From: Chiua virens
Taxonomy: Eukaryota > Basidiomycota > Agaricomycetes > Boletales > Boletaceae
Length of the DNA: 64,000 bases
Reading direction: 5' to 3'
Assembly: GCA_019787685.1 (NCBI GenBank)
Contig: JAHNUO010000002.1
Span: forward strand, 2,604,001 to 2,668,000
Program-made: the position numbers and the translations under genes
Shown: positions 45,452 through 57,401 of the stretch, piece after piece
Numbering within the stretch: the stretch's first letter is position 1
How the letters are laid out: each line of letters opens with the position of its first letter
The notes under the pieces: generated by a model
Seen by the model: the letters and a program-made list of their open reading frames with translations, nothing else
Told to the model about the DNA's origin: nothing
Databases searched by the model: none

Positions 45452-45730
45452 TGATGGACCATGGTAGTGCGCCGTCTCGATCCCAAGTTATGACTACCGT
45501 ACAGATTCTTAGCACGAAGTCAGATGGAACGTACATTAGAGATACGCTATTTTTTTTTTTCCTTTTCCTTTCGTGAGCAGGATGATCACTCGGACCGTGT
45601 TCCATATCATGTCACGTGAGGTGCGTGGTAGGCGCTAGTCAAAGACTTGCTCTTCCTCCTAGTCACCCCTTGACCAACTTGATAACGAAAACTTGGCGAA
45701 GCCGCCGCAAACGCATACCAAGACCGCGTA

Positions 45731-47658
45731 ATGTCGAAGAGACGAGTTACATACTATTATGATGGTATGTATTCCCGTGATCTTCCTTTGCACTTGTTCT
45801 CAGCGGACCACCGTAGGGGACATCGGCTCGTATACATATGGCCTTGGCCACCCCATGAAACCCCATCGAATGCGTGTCACACACGAGTTGGTCTCGGCGT
45901 ACGGTATGCTGGATAAGATGCAAGTCCTGGTACGTCCGCCGGCTCACTCCAACTCTCCCGAGTACCCACACGTCTTTACGCGATGCAGCATCCCAAGCGC
46001 GCGACTCCAGAATCGATGACCTCGTTCCACACAGACGAGTACATCCATTTTCTGAATCGGGTGACACCGGAGACGGCAGACGAGCTCACGTACAACGGTA
46101 CGCGCTGTAAGTGACAGAGCCTATTCTTCTTACACGTTCTTTCACTGAAGGCGTCTACAGTCCTCGTTGGCGAGGACAACCCCGCGTTCGACGGCGTGTT
46201 CGAATTTTGTTCTATATCGGCTGGAGGGTCGATAGGTGCGCACGTGCAGCTATCTGTCCTATTTTTAGCTCACACTCGATACACCCGTAGCTGCGGCCCA
46301 ACGAATTGCCTCTGGGTCTACTGATATTGCCATTAACTGGGCTGGTGGTCTGCACCACGCGAAAAAGAGAGAAGCGTCCGGGTTCTGCTACATCAACGAC
46401 ATCGTGCTCGGTATACTGGAGCTATTGCGGTCCTACCCCCGCGTGTTATATATCGACATTGACTGTCATCATGGAGATGGTGTAGAGGAGGCTTTTTATA
46501 CGACGGATAGGGTTATGACATGTTCGTTCCACAAGTTTGGAGAGTATTTCCCTGGAACCGGGACCCAGGAGGACAAGGGGATGGGTAAAGGGAAGCATTA
46601 CGCCATCAATGTCCCGCTCAAGGACGGGATCACTGACGAGGCGTTCAAGACGGTGTTCGAACCGGTGCGTTTCATGAGGAGCGTGTTATTTCGCGTCTGA
46701 CGCACGCACGCAGGTCATATCTAAAATCCTCGACGTCTATCGTCCTAGTGCTGTCGTCTTGCAGTGTGGTGCCGACTCCTTGGCTGGGGACAAACTAGGC
46801 TGTTTCAATATCACCATGAACGGTCACGCACACTGCGTCCAGTTTCTTCGATCGTTCAACGTTCCGCTCGTTCTCCTCGGCGGTGGAGGTTACACAGTCA
46901 AGAATGTCGCTCGAACGTGGACCTACGAGACCGCGTGCGCGCTCGGCATAGAAAAGGATATCGACCTTAACCTACCCTGGAACGAATATTTTGAATGGTT
47001 TGGACCGCGTTACCGCCTCGAAGTTCCCGAAAACAACATGGACGACTTGAATATCAAGGATGGGTCGTTAGACAAAGTGAGGTTTAATGCGCTTCACCAA
47101 CTTGCACAGTTGCCTTGCGCGCCTTCTGTTCCAATGCATGATGTCCCACGGGAGAGCGTTGGCAAGCACCTAAGCTTAGAAATAGAGGAAGACCGGGAAG
47201 ACGTTGCGATGGATGAGCTAGATCGTCGGTTAGCTCGTAAGCAGGCATCTTCTTACGCTTTGTTCCAGTGGTATCAATGACACATTCATCCAGAACATGC
47301 GCGATATCTGTACAAACTACAGGATGCCACTGCAGGATCAGAAGAGTCAGACGACGAAAGATATGACTCCGACGGGTCATCCTACCGGCGGAGCAGAAAA
47401 CGGATGAGTATTATAACGAATCGATACACCGACGTCGACGCTAGCAAGAGCTTCCCTCGCAGACGGTTCTTTAAGAGTGCAGCAAAGTGGGACGAGGCAT
47501 ACGGACGAGTGCGGTTAGAGAAAGAGTCGGTACTGGACCCAGGGATGAATGGGATTCGTGCGGGTGGATTGGCGGCACTTATGGAATCCGGTGGGAGGAG
47601 CAGACGCATCAGGGAGACAAATAATGAGGACGATTGGGAAGACGGTGCGTCCCTATAG
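45731..47658 (+). CDS. RPD3: Class I histone deacetylase, Rpd3 type
   Basis: A zinc-dependent lysine deacetylase of Sin3/Rpd3-type corepressor complexes. Exon 1 is '[12 protein letters not shown]', then '[19 protein letters not shown]', '[20 protein letters not shown]', '[20 protein letters not shown]', '[20 protein letters not shown]' (catalytic His pair) and '[15 protein letters not shown]' (zinc Asp and His). These are followed by '[17 protein letters not shown]' (second zinc Asp) and '[16 protein letters not shown]' (catalytic loop Gly; the Tyr is present). After an intron near 47207-47292 the tail is acidic ('[14 protein letters not shown]') and then basic. All catalytic residues are present. 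The Hos2 group is the alternative, but the N-terminal sequence and acidic tail favour Rpd3. Confidence 0.93.
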
Positions 47659-48681
47659 TGCGCGCTGTGATCTCTGAATTCCTGTTGTGTATCATTCGAT
47701 GACGTGCATGTATCTCTAGTTGTGGTTCCGAAACGCTTGGATTACACTTCTGCATCCATTGTTGGCGAATCAGCAGAAAGTTTTCCGACCTGATTGCACC
47801 ACTTGGACTGATTTTCGATGTGGGTCCACGTATGTTCGACTGTGGATTGCTTTGCTGCACTTACGATGAGTGTCGCAACATTTGTATCACGACTCTTCAA
47901 GTTGATGCTTTGTTATCTTGATCGACGTCTGGGGAATCAAGCTTTCGAGCTCCGACGACGGAAAGACTATATAATCTCGAGCTCCCGCTCGTGGCCCCTC
48001 GTCCCTCCTTTCCGTCGTCGGACTCTCTGATCCCCTCTCTGGACATTTTAACGTCCCACCCACCTTCACCCTGTTTTCTCTTTCCCTGTTTCTGCCTTTC
48101 TCTGTCCTGTCCTTTCTCGCTGTTCCCGCCTTTAGCTTGTTCCTTCTGTTTTCCACTCACTCTATTGTCTTATACATAGTATATGCCAATACAGCTCGCT
48201 CCTTTTTCCCAGCCCTCCCCTCGCCCCACCTTCCGTCCCGATCCCGGTTTAGCTCGGGCAGGTCTTCCGTGCCAGGGCCGGCGTTCATCACGTCGATCCT
48301 CGGCACACCCCGGCGGTCGCCTGTTTGAGACCAAAGGTCTCGTCCGGGGCTGCGCCCCTCCCATCCATGGGAGGCCTGTCCACCGCAAACCATGCCTATC
48401 CTTCCTTCCTCACCTCACGCAGTCGAACAAGCCCGAAATGTGACCCGCCCATCACGAACGCCCTCATCCAAGAGCTTCGTGTCGTTCGCAGCGATGAACA
48501 ATGCTGCTTTCACTATTCGTGGTACCTGATGCTGCGATTCGTCCTTCCCCGCAGATGTCGATTTTGAGGCTTGAGGCTCAAACTATGCCCGATGTAACCA
48601 CCCCAGTCACGACTTCTTTGTATCGCACGTCCACGTCAACACAATTTCATATTTCACTGGCATGGTATTGGTTGCATCCCG
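47659..48681. other. Intergenic, about 1 kb between convergent genes; pyrimidine-rich tract
   Basis: The stretch 47990-48180 is strongly C/T-rich on the plus strand. Frames here are low complexity and inconsistent with a gene. Nothing else was recognised. Confidence 0.5.
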
Positions 48682-50457
48682 TCACACGATTCCTCGACCT
48701 GCTTCCTCAACATCACTTGGTATCCTCCGAATGCTTTCCATCTCATATTGCCCTGCATCCACCTCCATGTTTTCTGCCGCCTCATTCTCAGGCTCCACGC
48801 GACTTGCAAACACGATGCGCGATCTGGCAGTGTCGCGGTCGGATAGCGTCGGTAAGCCAAACCCAGAGTCAATCCCATCGCCTTGCCTGCCTTGGACATC
48901 ACGCTCGTGCAGTTCCCGTATGCTGATGATGAATCGAGGGGTGAGAGTGAACACGAGCAGGTACTGCACGAATGTCATTATGATACCGGCAAACAACATT
49001 TTGATGACATTCAGCAGGAAGAAGCTGCGACGAAGAAGCCACCATTAGCCGCGTTTGGTGTGTTTTTCGGCATTGACAGTAAAGGCAGAAACATACGCAA
49101 AGAAGTAGACAATGCCCTGCTTGACAAGCAAACTGATATATCGGTTGAGTTGCCACTGTTTTGTCACCCGGTGCGTTTGAAGTGACAGCCTCACAAACTG
49201 GATGGTTGCAAACATACACAATATGATCCTAAAGATGATTTGTGCACAGTAAACCATCGATTCCAAGAGGGATAGCCATTCCGCCTGCGACCACCACGTG
49301 CAGCTCGGATACTCCTGTATCAGATCGGTGAACGTTGTGAACCCTGATATGATTGCTTAGTGTGGCATACATTTATGTAAGTAATGCGCTTACACGTTAC
49401 ACGCTTCGGATCACTGCTTAAGACATAATATGTCGCACTGAAGGTGAGCTGAACGAAAAACAAAACCAGAAGTATACCAAGGACCAGTTGTGATTGATTA
49501 TATATTGCCCATACGCGCAGGATCATCATGACTGCAATCCACATTGTAGCTTTCAGTTTCTTGTTTGAGCTAACATAGCTACTCACAATCGGCCGCGCCA
49601 AAAAAAAGAAGATTTGACCATTGCAAAGTAAGATACACCATTCTACCTTGAATTAATGGCGAATGGGATGGAGATGGGAGGTTTTTTCTGTGAATACTCA
49701 CAACTGTCAGATAAGGTATCAGTCGGCAATGAATGCAGGGTGAATCAAGTCTGAGTACGCACAGCTGAGTACAGAGTAACCCCTGTCAGAATCTTCATTT
49801 GTGATGAATGTGTGACGAAGCATACCTCTTCGGTACCAGGTACAAATGCGCCGCCATCTAGTAGTGTGGTCAATTGGATCGAGTGCAGGCTTTTTGAGTC
49901 CAACTTACTGAGGATAATGCAACTGATAATTGCCTGAGATTAGCATTCAGCCTATACATTACAATAGCCATAGGCTTACACTAAGTTCAACAGGCCACAA
50001 TAACGAACCTGCGAAAGCCTCACTAGAGTTTATGCTACTAGACTGGGCGTTTCGGTACACACCAGAACGAACAATGCCGACACCCGGGTCCACGGTTTGC
50101 CCTGTCATCTCCCATCAGATACATGTCAACTCCATGAATGGGTGGGCACTAACCCAAATGTATTTTATCTTCATAGATAAACGATCAGGAACCTTCCAGT
50201 GTGTAACACTGGAAAATACATGAACTGTACCTCTTTTGGAAAGACGAGGACTAACGACAGCGGCATAAGTTTATAAGGTCTCGTCAGTATCGGGACAGCG
50301 TCGATAGCTTACCGTAATCATATATGACGGCAGTGAGCACGGTGACTGCAAGCAAGTTAAACCTGTGAGACTAATCATCACGAATATGAAAAGGCATACG
50401 AGACACATAGTTATTCCACTGCAAGGAAATGAGATATGGTTGCAGAACAGCGGACAT
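48682..50457 (-). CDS. DUF6533-type multi-pass membrane protein
   Basis: Start ATG 50457 ('MSAVLQPYLISLQWNNYV'). The second exon reads 'FNLLAVTVLTAVIYDY', and the next gives a 'FPKEVQFMY' segment, the DUF6533 start (helix ending in Y-D-x, then an E-V pair before a Trp/Tyr). Later exons are hydrophobic: 'MWIAVMMILRVWAIYNQ', 'LVLGILLVLFFVQLTFSATY' (about 49440), 'IIFRIILCMFATIQFVRL' (about 49220), and 'LFAGIIMTFVQYLLVFTL' (about 48980), followed by 'TPRFIISIRELHERDVQG' and a charged cytosolic tail. Seven helices are expected for this family, which is greatly expanded in basidiomycetes and has no known ligand. Many small exons make exact splice sites uncertain. Confidence 0.68.
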
Positions 50458-51691
50458 GATCTTGAATGGATTGGGATTGTGAGATAGTGAGAAATGGCAG
50501 TTAAAGGGTTTATAAGACCACCGAACCCATGGCAGCGCCTCTAGAATATTACGGTGATATGGCTGATGGCGGTGGTGAGTAATTACACAGGACCTAGGTA
50601 GCCTGGGAATTGGGTTTCTTGTCATTTTTGCCTGTAAACTAAGCAATCCGTTTCCTCGCCATTAAGTTAGGTTGGTATTCATGTTGTTTCTATTCTTCCA
50701 TCATCATGAACATTGTGTATAGAGAGCTGATTGGTTGTCACGTCTGGGGAACGAGTAATAGTCCCTGTTTCATGCCATCCAACTTGGTTCATTACGCGAT
50801 GATCGATGATCAGGCCGAGGAACTTTGAAGGATGTTGATCGTGGGCACGTCACCGCCATGTTGATGAAGTTGGTCATCAAGGAGCACTGATTATGATCCT
50901 GACCTCAGCTCTTACATACAAATCAGTCTATTGGAGCAATCAGAAATGCCCAAGGACAGCTTGGGTTCGTACAGGGTGGTGAGATAGCTGACCGGTAAAC
51001 ACCTGGGAAGTCTGGAAAGGCGGGAGGCTCACTGTGTTGTGCCATGTCGGAGGCAATCATCAAGATGAACATACCTCAAAGTCACCCAGAGGTATTTCAA
51101 AAACCCAGAATGTGATTCGAGTGAGGACAGCATTGAAGGAAAGGTGTTGAATGAGATGAAGTCCCAAGAGGGTCAAGTCGAAGACTGGTTAGCATCGAAG
51201 GCAATATTCAGTGCAAGAACGATGCGAAACGTGTCAAATATGATGGGACTGGGGCAAGTGTATGGTTGGCGCAGCCAGTAGAGTCATCCAGTCCTGCTGC
51301 GCCGGCTCAGCTCTGCCAATCATTGCGGTCCTCTGTGTGGTAAACACTGGCAAGGTTAGATCTGCCAGTGAAGCATAGACTCATCTAAAAGAGTATCGTA
51401 CCGTACTTACTGAACTACCTGAGAATATCCGTTTCATTTGTCAGTTCAACGTTGCTTTGTGAATGGTGCTTCAAGAAGTGCTACGATGTCGCCGTGCGCT
51501 ATCACGTGTTACACGATAAACGCGGTGGTCTATCTTTATCCGCTTATCGTCACAGCGGGTAACTCGGATGCCGAGACTGTGCCGAATTCATATCTTCGAC
51601 GAACATCCTCACTTTTCAAGTCTTTTGTCGACTTACTAACACACGCTAGCTTCTCTGTCATCTGACCGTTGACCAAGAATCACCACCGGGG
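50458..51691. other. Intergenic, 1.2 kb; promoter of the purine permease gene
   Basis: No gene was recognised between 50458 and 51430. The right end holds a cluster of GATA-factor motifs (see separate entry). Confidence 0.5.
51499..51549. promoter_or_regulatory. Cluster of four HGATAR motifs upstream of the purine permease
   Basis: TGATAG (minus, 51499-51504), CGATAA (plus, 51514-51519), AGATAG (minus, 51530-51535) and CGATAA (minus, 51544-51549) lie 143-193 bp before the start codon. A CACGTG also lies at 51503-51508. HGATAR is the binding site of AreA/Nit2-type nitrogen regulators. Confidence 0.5.
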
Positions 51692-54076
51692 ATGTCTGGC
51701 AAGTTTTCCGTTACCAAGGATCAACCGATACCCATCGAGCCATTGAGTGCGGACTCCCACTTCAACGTCCACCGCTACGTTCGTGCCGTCCAGAACAAGT
51801 TGACCACGAGAAGGGGCTGGCTTGGCGACTATGATTATGCCTGGCTTTGTTCGCCCGCCTTACCTTTCTCGATCGGCACCAATAAACCGAACCGGAGACG
51901 ACAACCACCTTTCTATGGGGTTGACGACGAGCTGCCGCTTGTACTCGCCATGGCAAGCGGGCTCCAGCATGCGCTTGCTATGCTTGCTGGGTTAATCACA
52001 CCTCCGATCATCTTTGCCAGTTCTTTAGCGCTTGATACGCAGACCTCTGCATATATGATATCCGCGTCGCTCATTGGCTGTGGTGTGATATCCTTTCGTG
52101 CGACCTTTGCATTCCTGCGCTGATACCTGGTCTCTCGTAGGGATATTAAGCCTTGTTCAGATGTCGCGGATCAAACTTTGGAAAGGATACTACCTCGGTA
52201 CTGGGCTGCTGTCCGTAGTCGGAACAAGTTTTGCCACGCTCAGCACAGCGACTGCTGTACGGATCCCACTTGGCCCTTGTCAGTTCGCGTTCTGGACTAA
52301 CTTTGAGGGTACATCTCTTAGATTTTCGACGCCATGTATGCTAACGGAACCTGTCCCTCTGTCACGGCTGCTGATGGCACTTTGACTCGCGATGCATGCC
52401 CCGATGGGTACGGTATGGTTCTCGGTATGTATATTGATAGAGGACTCTTTGGTAGGAACACTAAATTTCAAACACGAATTCATCTAGGCACATCATTGAT
52501 ATGCTCATTCCTTGAGATGGGGTTGTCGTTTATCCCCCCGCGCACTTTGCAACGCATATTTCCGCCAATGGTCACTGGTAAGGTGCTCTCTGTGGATATA
52601 GATGCCAGTGGTCGGTTTACTCAGCATGCTTTGCCAGGAACTGTCATTGTCATGATCGGAGCATCTCTCATTGGCTCATCCGGTATACCCAACTGGGGTG
52701 GAGGATCGAACTGGTTGCCAAGACCGTCCTACAAGTGGTCCGCTCTCTCTTGTCCGACTACGACATCCAAGCACTGCCCTTCCGTAAGAAACACTGAATT
52801 CCTTGGCTATCGCCGTATTAATTCATCGTTTTAGGTGGGGCTCGCCCGAGTTCATTGGCCTCGGTTTCCTTTCGTTCGTTTCTATCATCATTACTGAGCT
52901 GTTTGGTTCTCCGTTCTTGAAAAATGCGAGTATCATTGTCGGGCTTGCCGTGGGTTGCATTGTCGCGGGTGCCACAGGATACATTGATGGCAGCACTATT
53001 ACTTCGGCACCGAGCATTACGTTCCTGTGGCATGTTCAGTTTTTACCTTGTATCTGCGTAATCCTCATCTTTACAAGGGTCCATACGTTCAAAATCGATG
53101 TCTATCCTCCAGCTATCCTTCCGATGCTGGCAGTATATGGTATGTGTATAGTTATCGTATACCAATTAGACGTCTCACACTCCTCAGTGTCCACTACGAT
53201 GGAAGCTATAGGTGACGTCACAGCTTCTGCGGAAGTCTCGCGGCTGGAAGTTACTGGGGATGACTTTGACTCGCGCATTCAAGGAGGTGTTTTGGTGAGT
53301 GTATCTTTGTGTTCCACCCAAGATGCCATTCATTCGAAACTTAGAGCGATGGCTTTGGAGGATTCATTTCTGCACTGTTTACGGTTACGCCGCTGTCCAT
53401 TTTTGCACAGGTATGTCCATGTGATCAAATCAATCAAGCGTTACTTGACTAATATTGCTCAGAACAACGGTGTCATCGCATTGACTCGTTGTGCAAACCG
53501 GACCGCTGGCCGATGGTGTTGTGCTTTCCTCATCATTTTCGGCATTCTCAGCAAAATATCTGGGTTTTTCCTTGCTAGTATGCGCTCTAGGTGGCTACAT
53601 GACATTATTCTGATGGTAAAGCTTCGCAGTTCCGAACCCGGTCCTCGGAGGTGTGACTACGTTCCTCTTCGCAAGTGTAATCGTCTCTGGGTTACGCGTG
53701 CTTTCCTTCATGGACTACACCCGCCGCGATCGATTCATTCTCGCAGCCGCAATGTCGTTCGGCATCGGCGACTTGCTTATGCCGAACGTATTCACTTACT
53801 TGTTCGACGGCGTTCGCAACCCAAGTTCGGGTCTGCAAGGTCTCTTTGACTCGATCACTATCATACTGAGCACCCCATGTGAGCGTCTCGTTTTTGAGTG
53901 TTGATGTGGCGAGCGTAGGCTGATCACAAGATGTTTATACAGTCTTGGTGGCGGGACTGGTGGCGGTTCTCTTGAACCTGATCATTCCTCAAGAACTACC
54001 CGAAACCGAGGAAGACGATAGTGAAGGTGTTGCGCAGGTCGAGGACGTGGAGGCATCGGAATCGCATAAAGCTTAA
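51692..54076 (+). CDS. Purine (uric acid/xanthine) permease, NCS2/NAT family, UapA type
   Basis: A proton-coupled plasma-membrane transporter for xanthine and uric acid. Start ATG 51692. The N-terminal cytosolic segment contains 'LGDYDYAWLCSPALPF', then 'DDELPLVLAMASGLQHALAM' (QH motif), 'IISASLIGCG'-type TM segments, 'SRIKLWKGYYLGTG', 'MYANGTCPSV', 'LICSFLEMGLSFIPPRTLQ' and 'GSSGIPNWGGGSN'. The NAT signature appears as 'QNNGVIALTR' ([Q]-N-x-G-x4-T-[R]) at about 53461-53490, preceded by 'ALFTVTPLSIFA'. The C-terminus reads 'FASVIVSGLRVLSFMDYTRR', 'LQGLFDSITIILSTP' and an acidic tail ending 'SHKA'. All introns examined are in phase, and the signature residues for purine binding are intact. UapC-type specificity is possible. 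Confidence 0.93.
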
Positions 54077-54924
54077 CAGATTCAGAGCGTAATGTGCATC
54101 TATTCCTTTAGGTACAGGACTCCTTCCAGCGCAGCGACAAAGTATATATGTCGCGACTGTCATAGTTCCGTGACCACCGGAAATCCACTTGACTATTAAT
54201 AAATAACAATACTAATTTGAATGGCAAGACACCGTCGATACGTGTCAGTATCGGAGCTATTGCACCTTTAAATAAGCTCCATGGCGAAGAGGTACAGCCG
54301 CAATTGAAGAGCGCCACGGGCAAATTTCTAATCAACCACGGCGAGGGTGGCGATCTGTGTGTTCTTTGGGCTTCGAGAAGATCAAAGTGGTACGTAGCCC
54401 CGCGATTGAGCGGGAAAGATGGAATTTTCGCATGCATTCTCACCATGACCAAATTTCACACATTACACCATATATCACCTTGCTTGGCAAGGTCGTTTCC
54501 CCATGTTGGGTTCGTGTGCAAAACGTCCATACATGCAAGGTGCCTCAAGCTGATATGTGCGCGCGTATACAAAGTCTAAGCCAAAATTAGTGGTACATTC
54601 AGATGTAAAATTCAAATGTTTTCCAAATGACAAATTATATTCAAAGTACAGGTTCACATTCCGATCATTGTTCAAACCTATCCTAAATCGCAAAAATCTG
54701 TGGTGTATAGTATCGGTCTATATCTGAGGACCAGCCCCTCTGAAATAGTTACAGTAAGAGTGTGGGAAGACCAGCCAGTGGAACAGTATTGATCCAAGGA
54801 CCCCTAACTGATCAAGAAGGGAGCGCAAGGAAGATAGATACATAAAGATGCAGCCGAACATTAAACAAACGGGAGAAACCAACTTGAGAACGCCTGGGTT
54901 GCGGCCCAGGGCAACTTCGAACTA
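54077..54924. other. Intergenic, about 850 bp between convergent genes
   Basis: AT-rich with short frames on both strands that look like chance. No gene was recognised. Confidence 0.5.
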
Positions 54925-55835
54925 CTAGAATGTATATGAGCAACCGCAACATTCCTTGCTACCACATTGGTAACAGAATCTTGTGCCACACCGACACCTC
55001 ATGTGAGGGCACCCGCTGTATCGCTCCACGATTACATCACATCCTGGGCAGACCTTCCAACCTTGACCAGATGCGAATTCCATCGCTTCATGAGTCAGCC
55101 TGTCTGATCTGAGACCGCGGGACATTTGGGAGTTGAGTGATCCACAGGGATTTGGCGAATGATATACTTCTTTGCATGCTGAACACATCTTGGTGCGGCA
55201 CTGAGGACACGAGACAACTTTCTTTCTCCCAGATGACTTGCCAAGAAATGCGGAGCACGTGTCGTTTGGGCAGTACAATCGCAGAGGTAGAGGAACAGTC
55301 ATCTCCTTTGATTTTGCAGCGACAGGAGCGCGGAGTGGTTCAGGCAACACCTTGAGGAATTTCCTGAGAGGGAACGGTTTGCGGCAGCATTGTACTGGGA
55401 GAAGCTCCTCGTTTCCCTCAGTGATGGCAGCCTTCGCCATGTCGGCCGTACAATCAGGGCAGTAATAGTGACCACATGGAGCACAGAAGCAAACTCGGCT
55501 TTCGAAGTCCTCTTGGCAGACGAGACAACCGACACTGGAACAAAATATGAAGCGACTTTTGTGATCAGTTTCGGTTAAATCCTACCTCTCACTCTTTGAC
55601 TGATGAAATAAAGCTAAGACTCTGGCAACTCTGGCGAAGGCAGATCTTCTATAAAGTTGCATGGCGTGGTATTTCAGTATCCGTTATGCATTTAGGAAGG
55701 GAGTCGGGCTCACCGTCGAAATCTTGTAGGCCGCTGCCTGTTTTCGAAATCAATATCACTTTCCCCTGTAAATTGCGATAGAGTGACAATGCTTGACTCC
55801 CAGAGAGATTCGTGTGTGTCAAATTCGAATTGCAT
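54925..55835 (-). CDS. RBR-type E3 ubiquitin ligase (RING1-IBR-RING2)
   Basis: The proposed start is ATG 55835 ('MQFEFDTHESLWESS'); an upstream exon is possible. After an intron, 'SAFARVARVLALFHQSKS' leads into RING1: 'VGCLVCQEDFESRVCF', 'CAPCGHYYCPDC' and 'VQCCRKPFP'. The IBR region reads 'RLYCPNDTCSAFLG', 'VVSCPQCRTKMCSAC' and 'YHSPNPC'. RING2 reads 'WKVCPGCDVIVERYSGCPHM' and 'RCRCGTRFCYQCGSKEC'. In RBR ligases the catalytic Cys follows the first two zinc pairs of RING2; the matching Cys here is in 'SGCPHMRC'. The protein is short, without clear extra domains. It opens the protein-quality-control run that extends to 63.9 kb. Confidence 0.85.
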
Positions 55836-56442
55836 ACTTCCTTTCCCTGAGTTCGATCGACACAACGGGGCGTAGATACTCTTATGAATGAGCGTTGGTG
55901 TGCAGATGTAGTAAAGCGAGGGCTTGGTTTGTACTGTCGACTTTATGTATACACGAACTGTTGAGAGTTCAAATTGAAATGGAGAACGAACACAATGGCA
56001 GGCGAACAGGCAGTGAAGGTAGACACAGGAGCTGCGCATTACGCATCAAGGACTCGGAGGACAATAGCAAGCTATACAAAAAAGTGGCCCGACCTGTACG
56101 ATACACCACGCCCAGGGATCTCGATCAACACGCGTCATCATGAAAATTCGATTTAGGACACACCGATCAGCCCGGGCCTCCATGCACACACATTGCATGG
56201 CTCAGGCTTGACGTATGTCCAGAGAATGCGGCATGCTGGAGGCCGCGTGCGGTGACCACATTGTTGTCAAAGTTGGTTTGAGCGAGAATTGGACAAACGT
56301 GCACAGCTTTTTTGTTTTCTGGATTATAGATACTTCTCAGCGGAGTCATACAGATACATGCGTGGTGTGTATGTAGAATTTTGTATCGCACTTACATAAG
56401 AAGTCATTAGTGAATGGTTGAGATGTGGTGACTGTCAATGTG
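55836..56442. other. Intergenic, about 600 bp
   Basis: Upstream of the RBR gene. A plus-strand frame at 55895-56143 is charged and unremarkable. No gene was recognised. Confidence 0.45.
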
Positions 56443-57054
56443 CTAAATGGGATAGATGTGGAATGACAAAGGTATTAGTGTGAAGGGTGGCTGAGTCCGG
56501 ATGCGACGAGGGTTTCTTAGTTTTGCCACGGGTTCCGAGGGGGGGCTTTCGGGAATGCGTATGGCGGTCAATCCAAGTCGTGATCCCGTCATCACTGGCA
56601 AGCCTGAGGCAGTGCCCGATCTGATTTGCTTCCTTGCTGACTCGGAGGGTTGAGAGTCAGACGTGAGTTCCGAGAACGATACATGACGCAGACGCTTCAA
56701 TCTGGTCGTGCCTAGCCCCACAGGAGAAGATGAACCTAATGATGGAAAATGAAGTGAACTTTCGTCCCGCGGACCCCTTCATCTTGTCAAGCTCCTTTCT
56801 GGTGATGGTGCGACGCTTAAAGACAAAATACTTCTTCCTTTCCGAGCTCAGGAGAACAGGATCATTTGGCCGGCTTACCACAACTTGACCATTCGAACGC
56901 AGCACAACCACAAATCAATGTTGTCCATGTCCACGAAACGAGGAACTCGATGGTAAGTCGCTCTGACGAGCAGACCATATTCCCGAAATGTTTCGAAGTC
57001 GGCCTTCGGCAGCGTCTTGGAATCCCTGCGGCCAGTTCTCCGTCCTAGCCATGT
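56443..57054 (-). CDS. Hypothetical protein, exons uncertain
   Basis: From an ATG near 57054 ('MARTENWPQ') the minus strand offers a conserved-looking frame, 'FREYGLLVRATYHRVPRFVD', then 'LRSNGQVVVSRPNDPVL', 'RKKYFVFKRRTITRKEL' and, in the last frame, 'KRLRHVSFSELTSDSQPSES'. The pieces lie in different frames and need two or more introns or indels to connect, which I could not settle. Composition is protein-like, but no family is recognised. Confidence 0.35.
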
Positions 57055-57401
57055 AGTTTAGACGTAAATACGTAGTGGTTTTTTGGATGAGTTTTACAAT
57101 TTTTATTTCTGATTTCAAATGTGCGCATGGGAATTATTATTATTAAAAATTTGACCTGGCACAATCCTTTGTATAAGGCTGTCACACTGCGTATACTATA
57201 GGTCGGGAAATCACATAGCCTATCTACCGGTGGATCAGCTGGAAAAAATTATTGTTGGAAGAATTGGCGGCGCAACTTGGTGGGCATGTGTGGACCACAT
57301 GTCACACATTAAAGGCTATTCGAAAACCCTTTATCTCGCCAGTGAAATCGGCATTCCTGAGTCTATGCAAACAGCCATTCTAGATCTGGTCTACGTAACT
57401 A
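57055..57401. other. Intergenic, 347 bp
   Basis: 3' flank of the disaggregase gene. AT-rich, with no gene recognised. Confidence 0.5.

Noticed and set aside
44938..45486. Long antisense frame opposite CHS5
   Set aside because: It is a codon-shadow of the Pro/Ser-rich CHS5 C-terminus, with no family similarity.
46200..46260. Possible exon loss in the histone deacetylase near 46230
   Set aside because: A normal intron ('ggtgcgcacg' to 'acccgtag') restores '[11 protein letters not shown]', so the gene is intact.
48157..48443. Overlapping frames on both strands in a G/C-rich stretch
   Set aside because: Low-complexity composition, no splice or start context, and no similarity to a known family.
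55895..56143. Plus-strand charged frame upstream of the RBR gene
   Set aside because: It lies in the promoter side of a minus-strand gene, has no recognisable domain and opens with an ATG in poor context.
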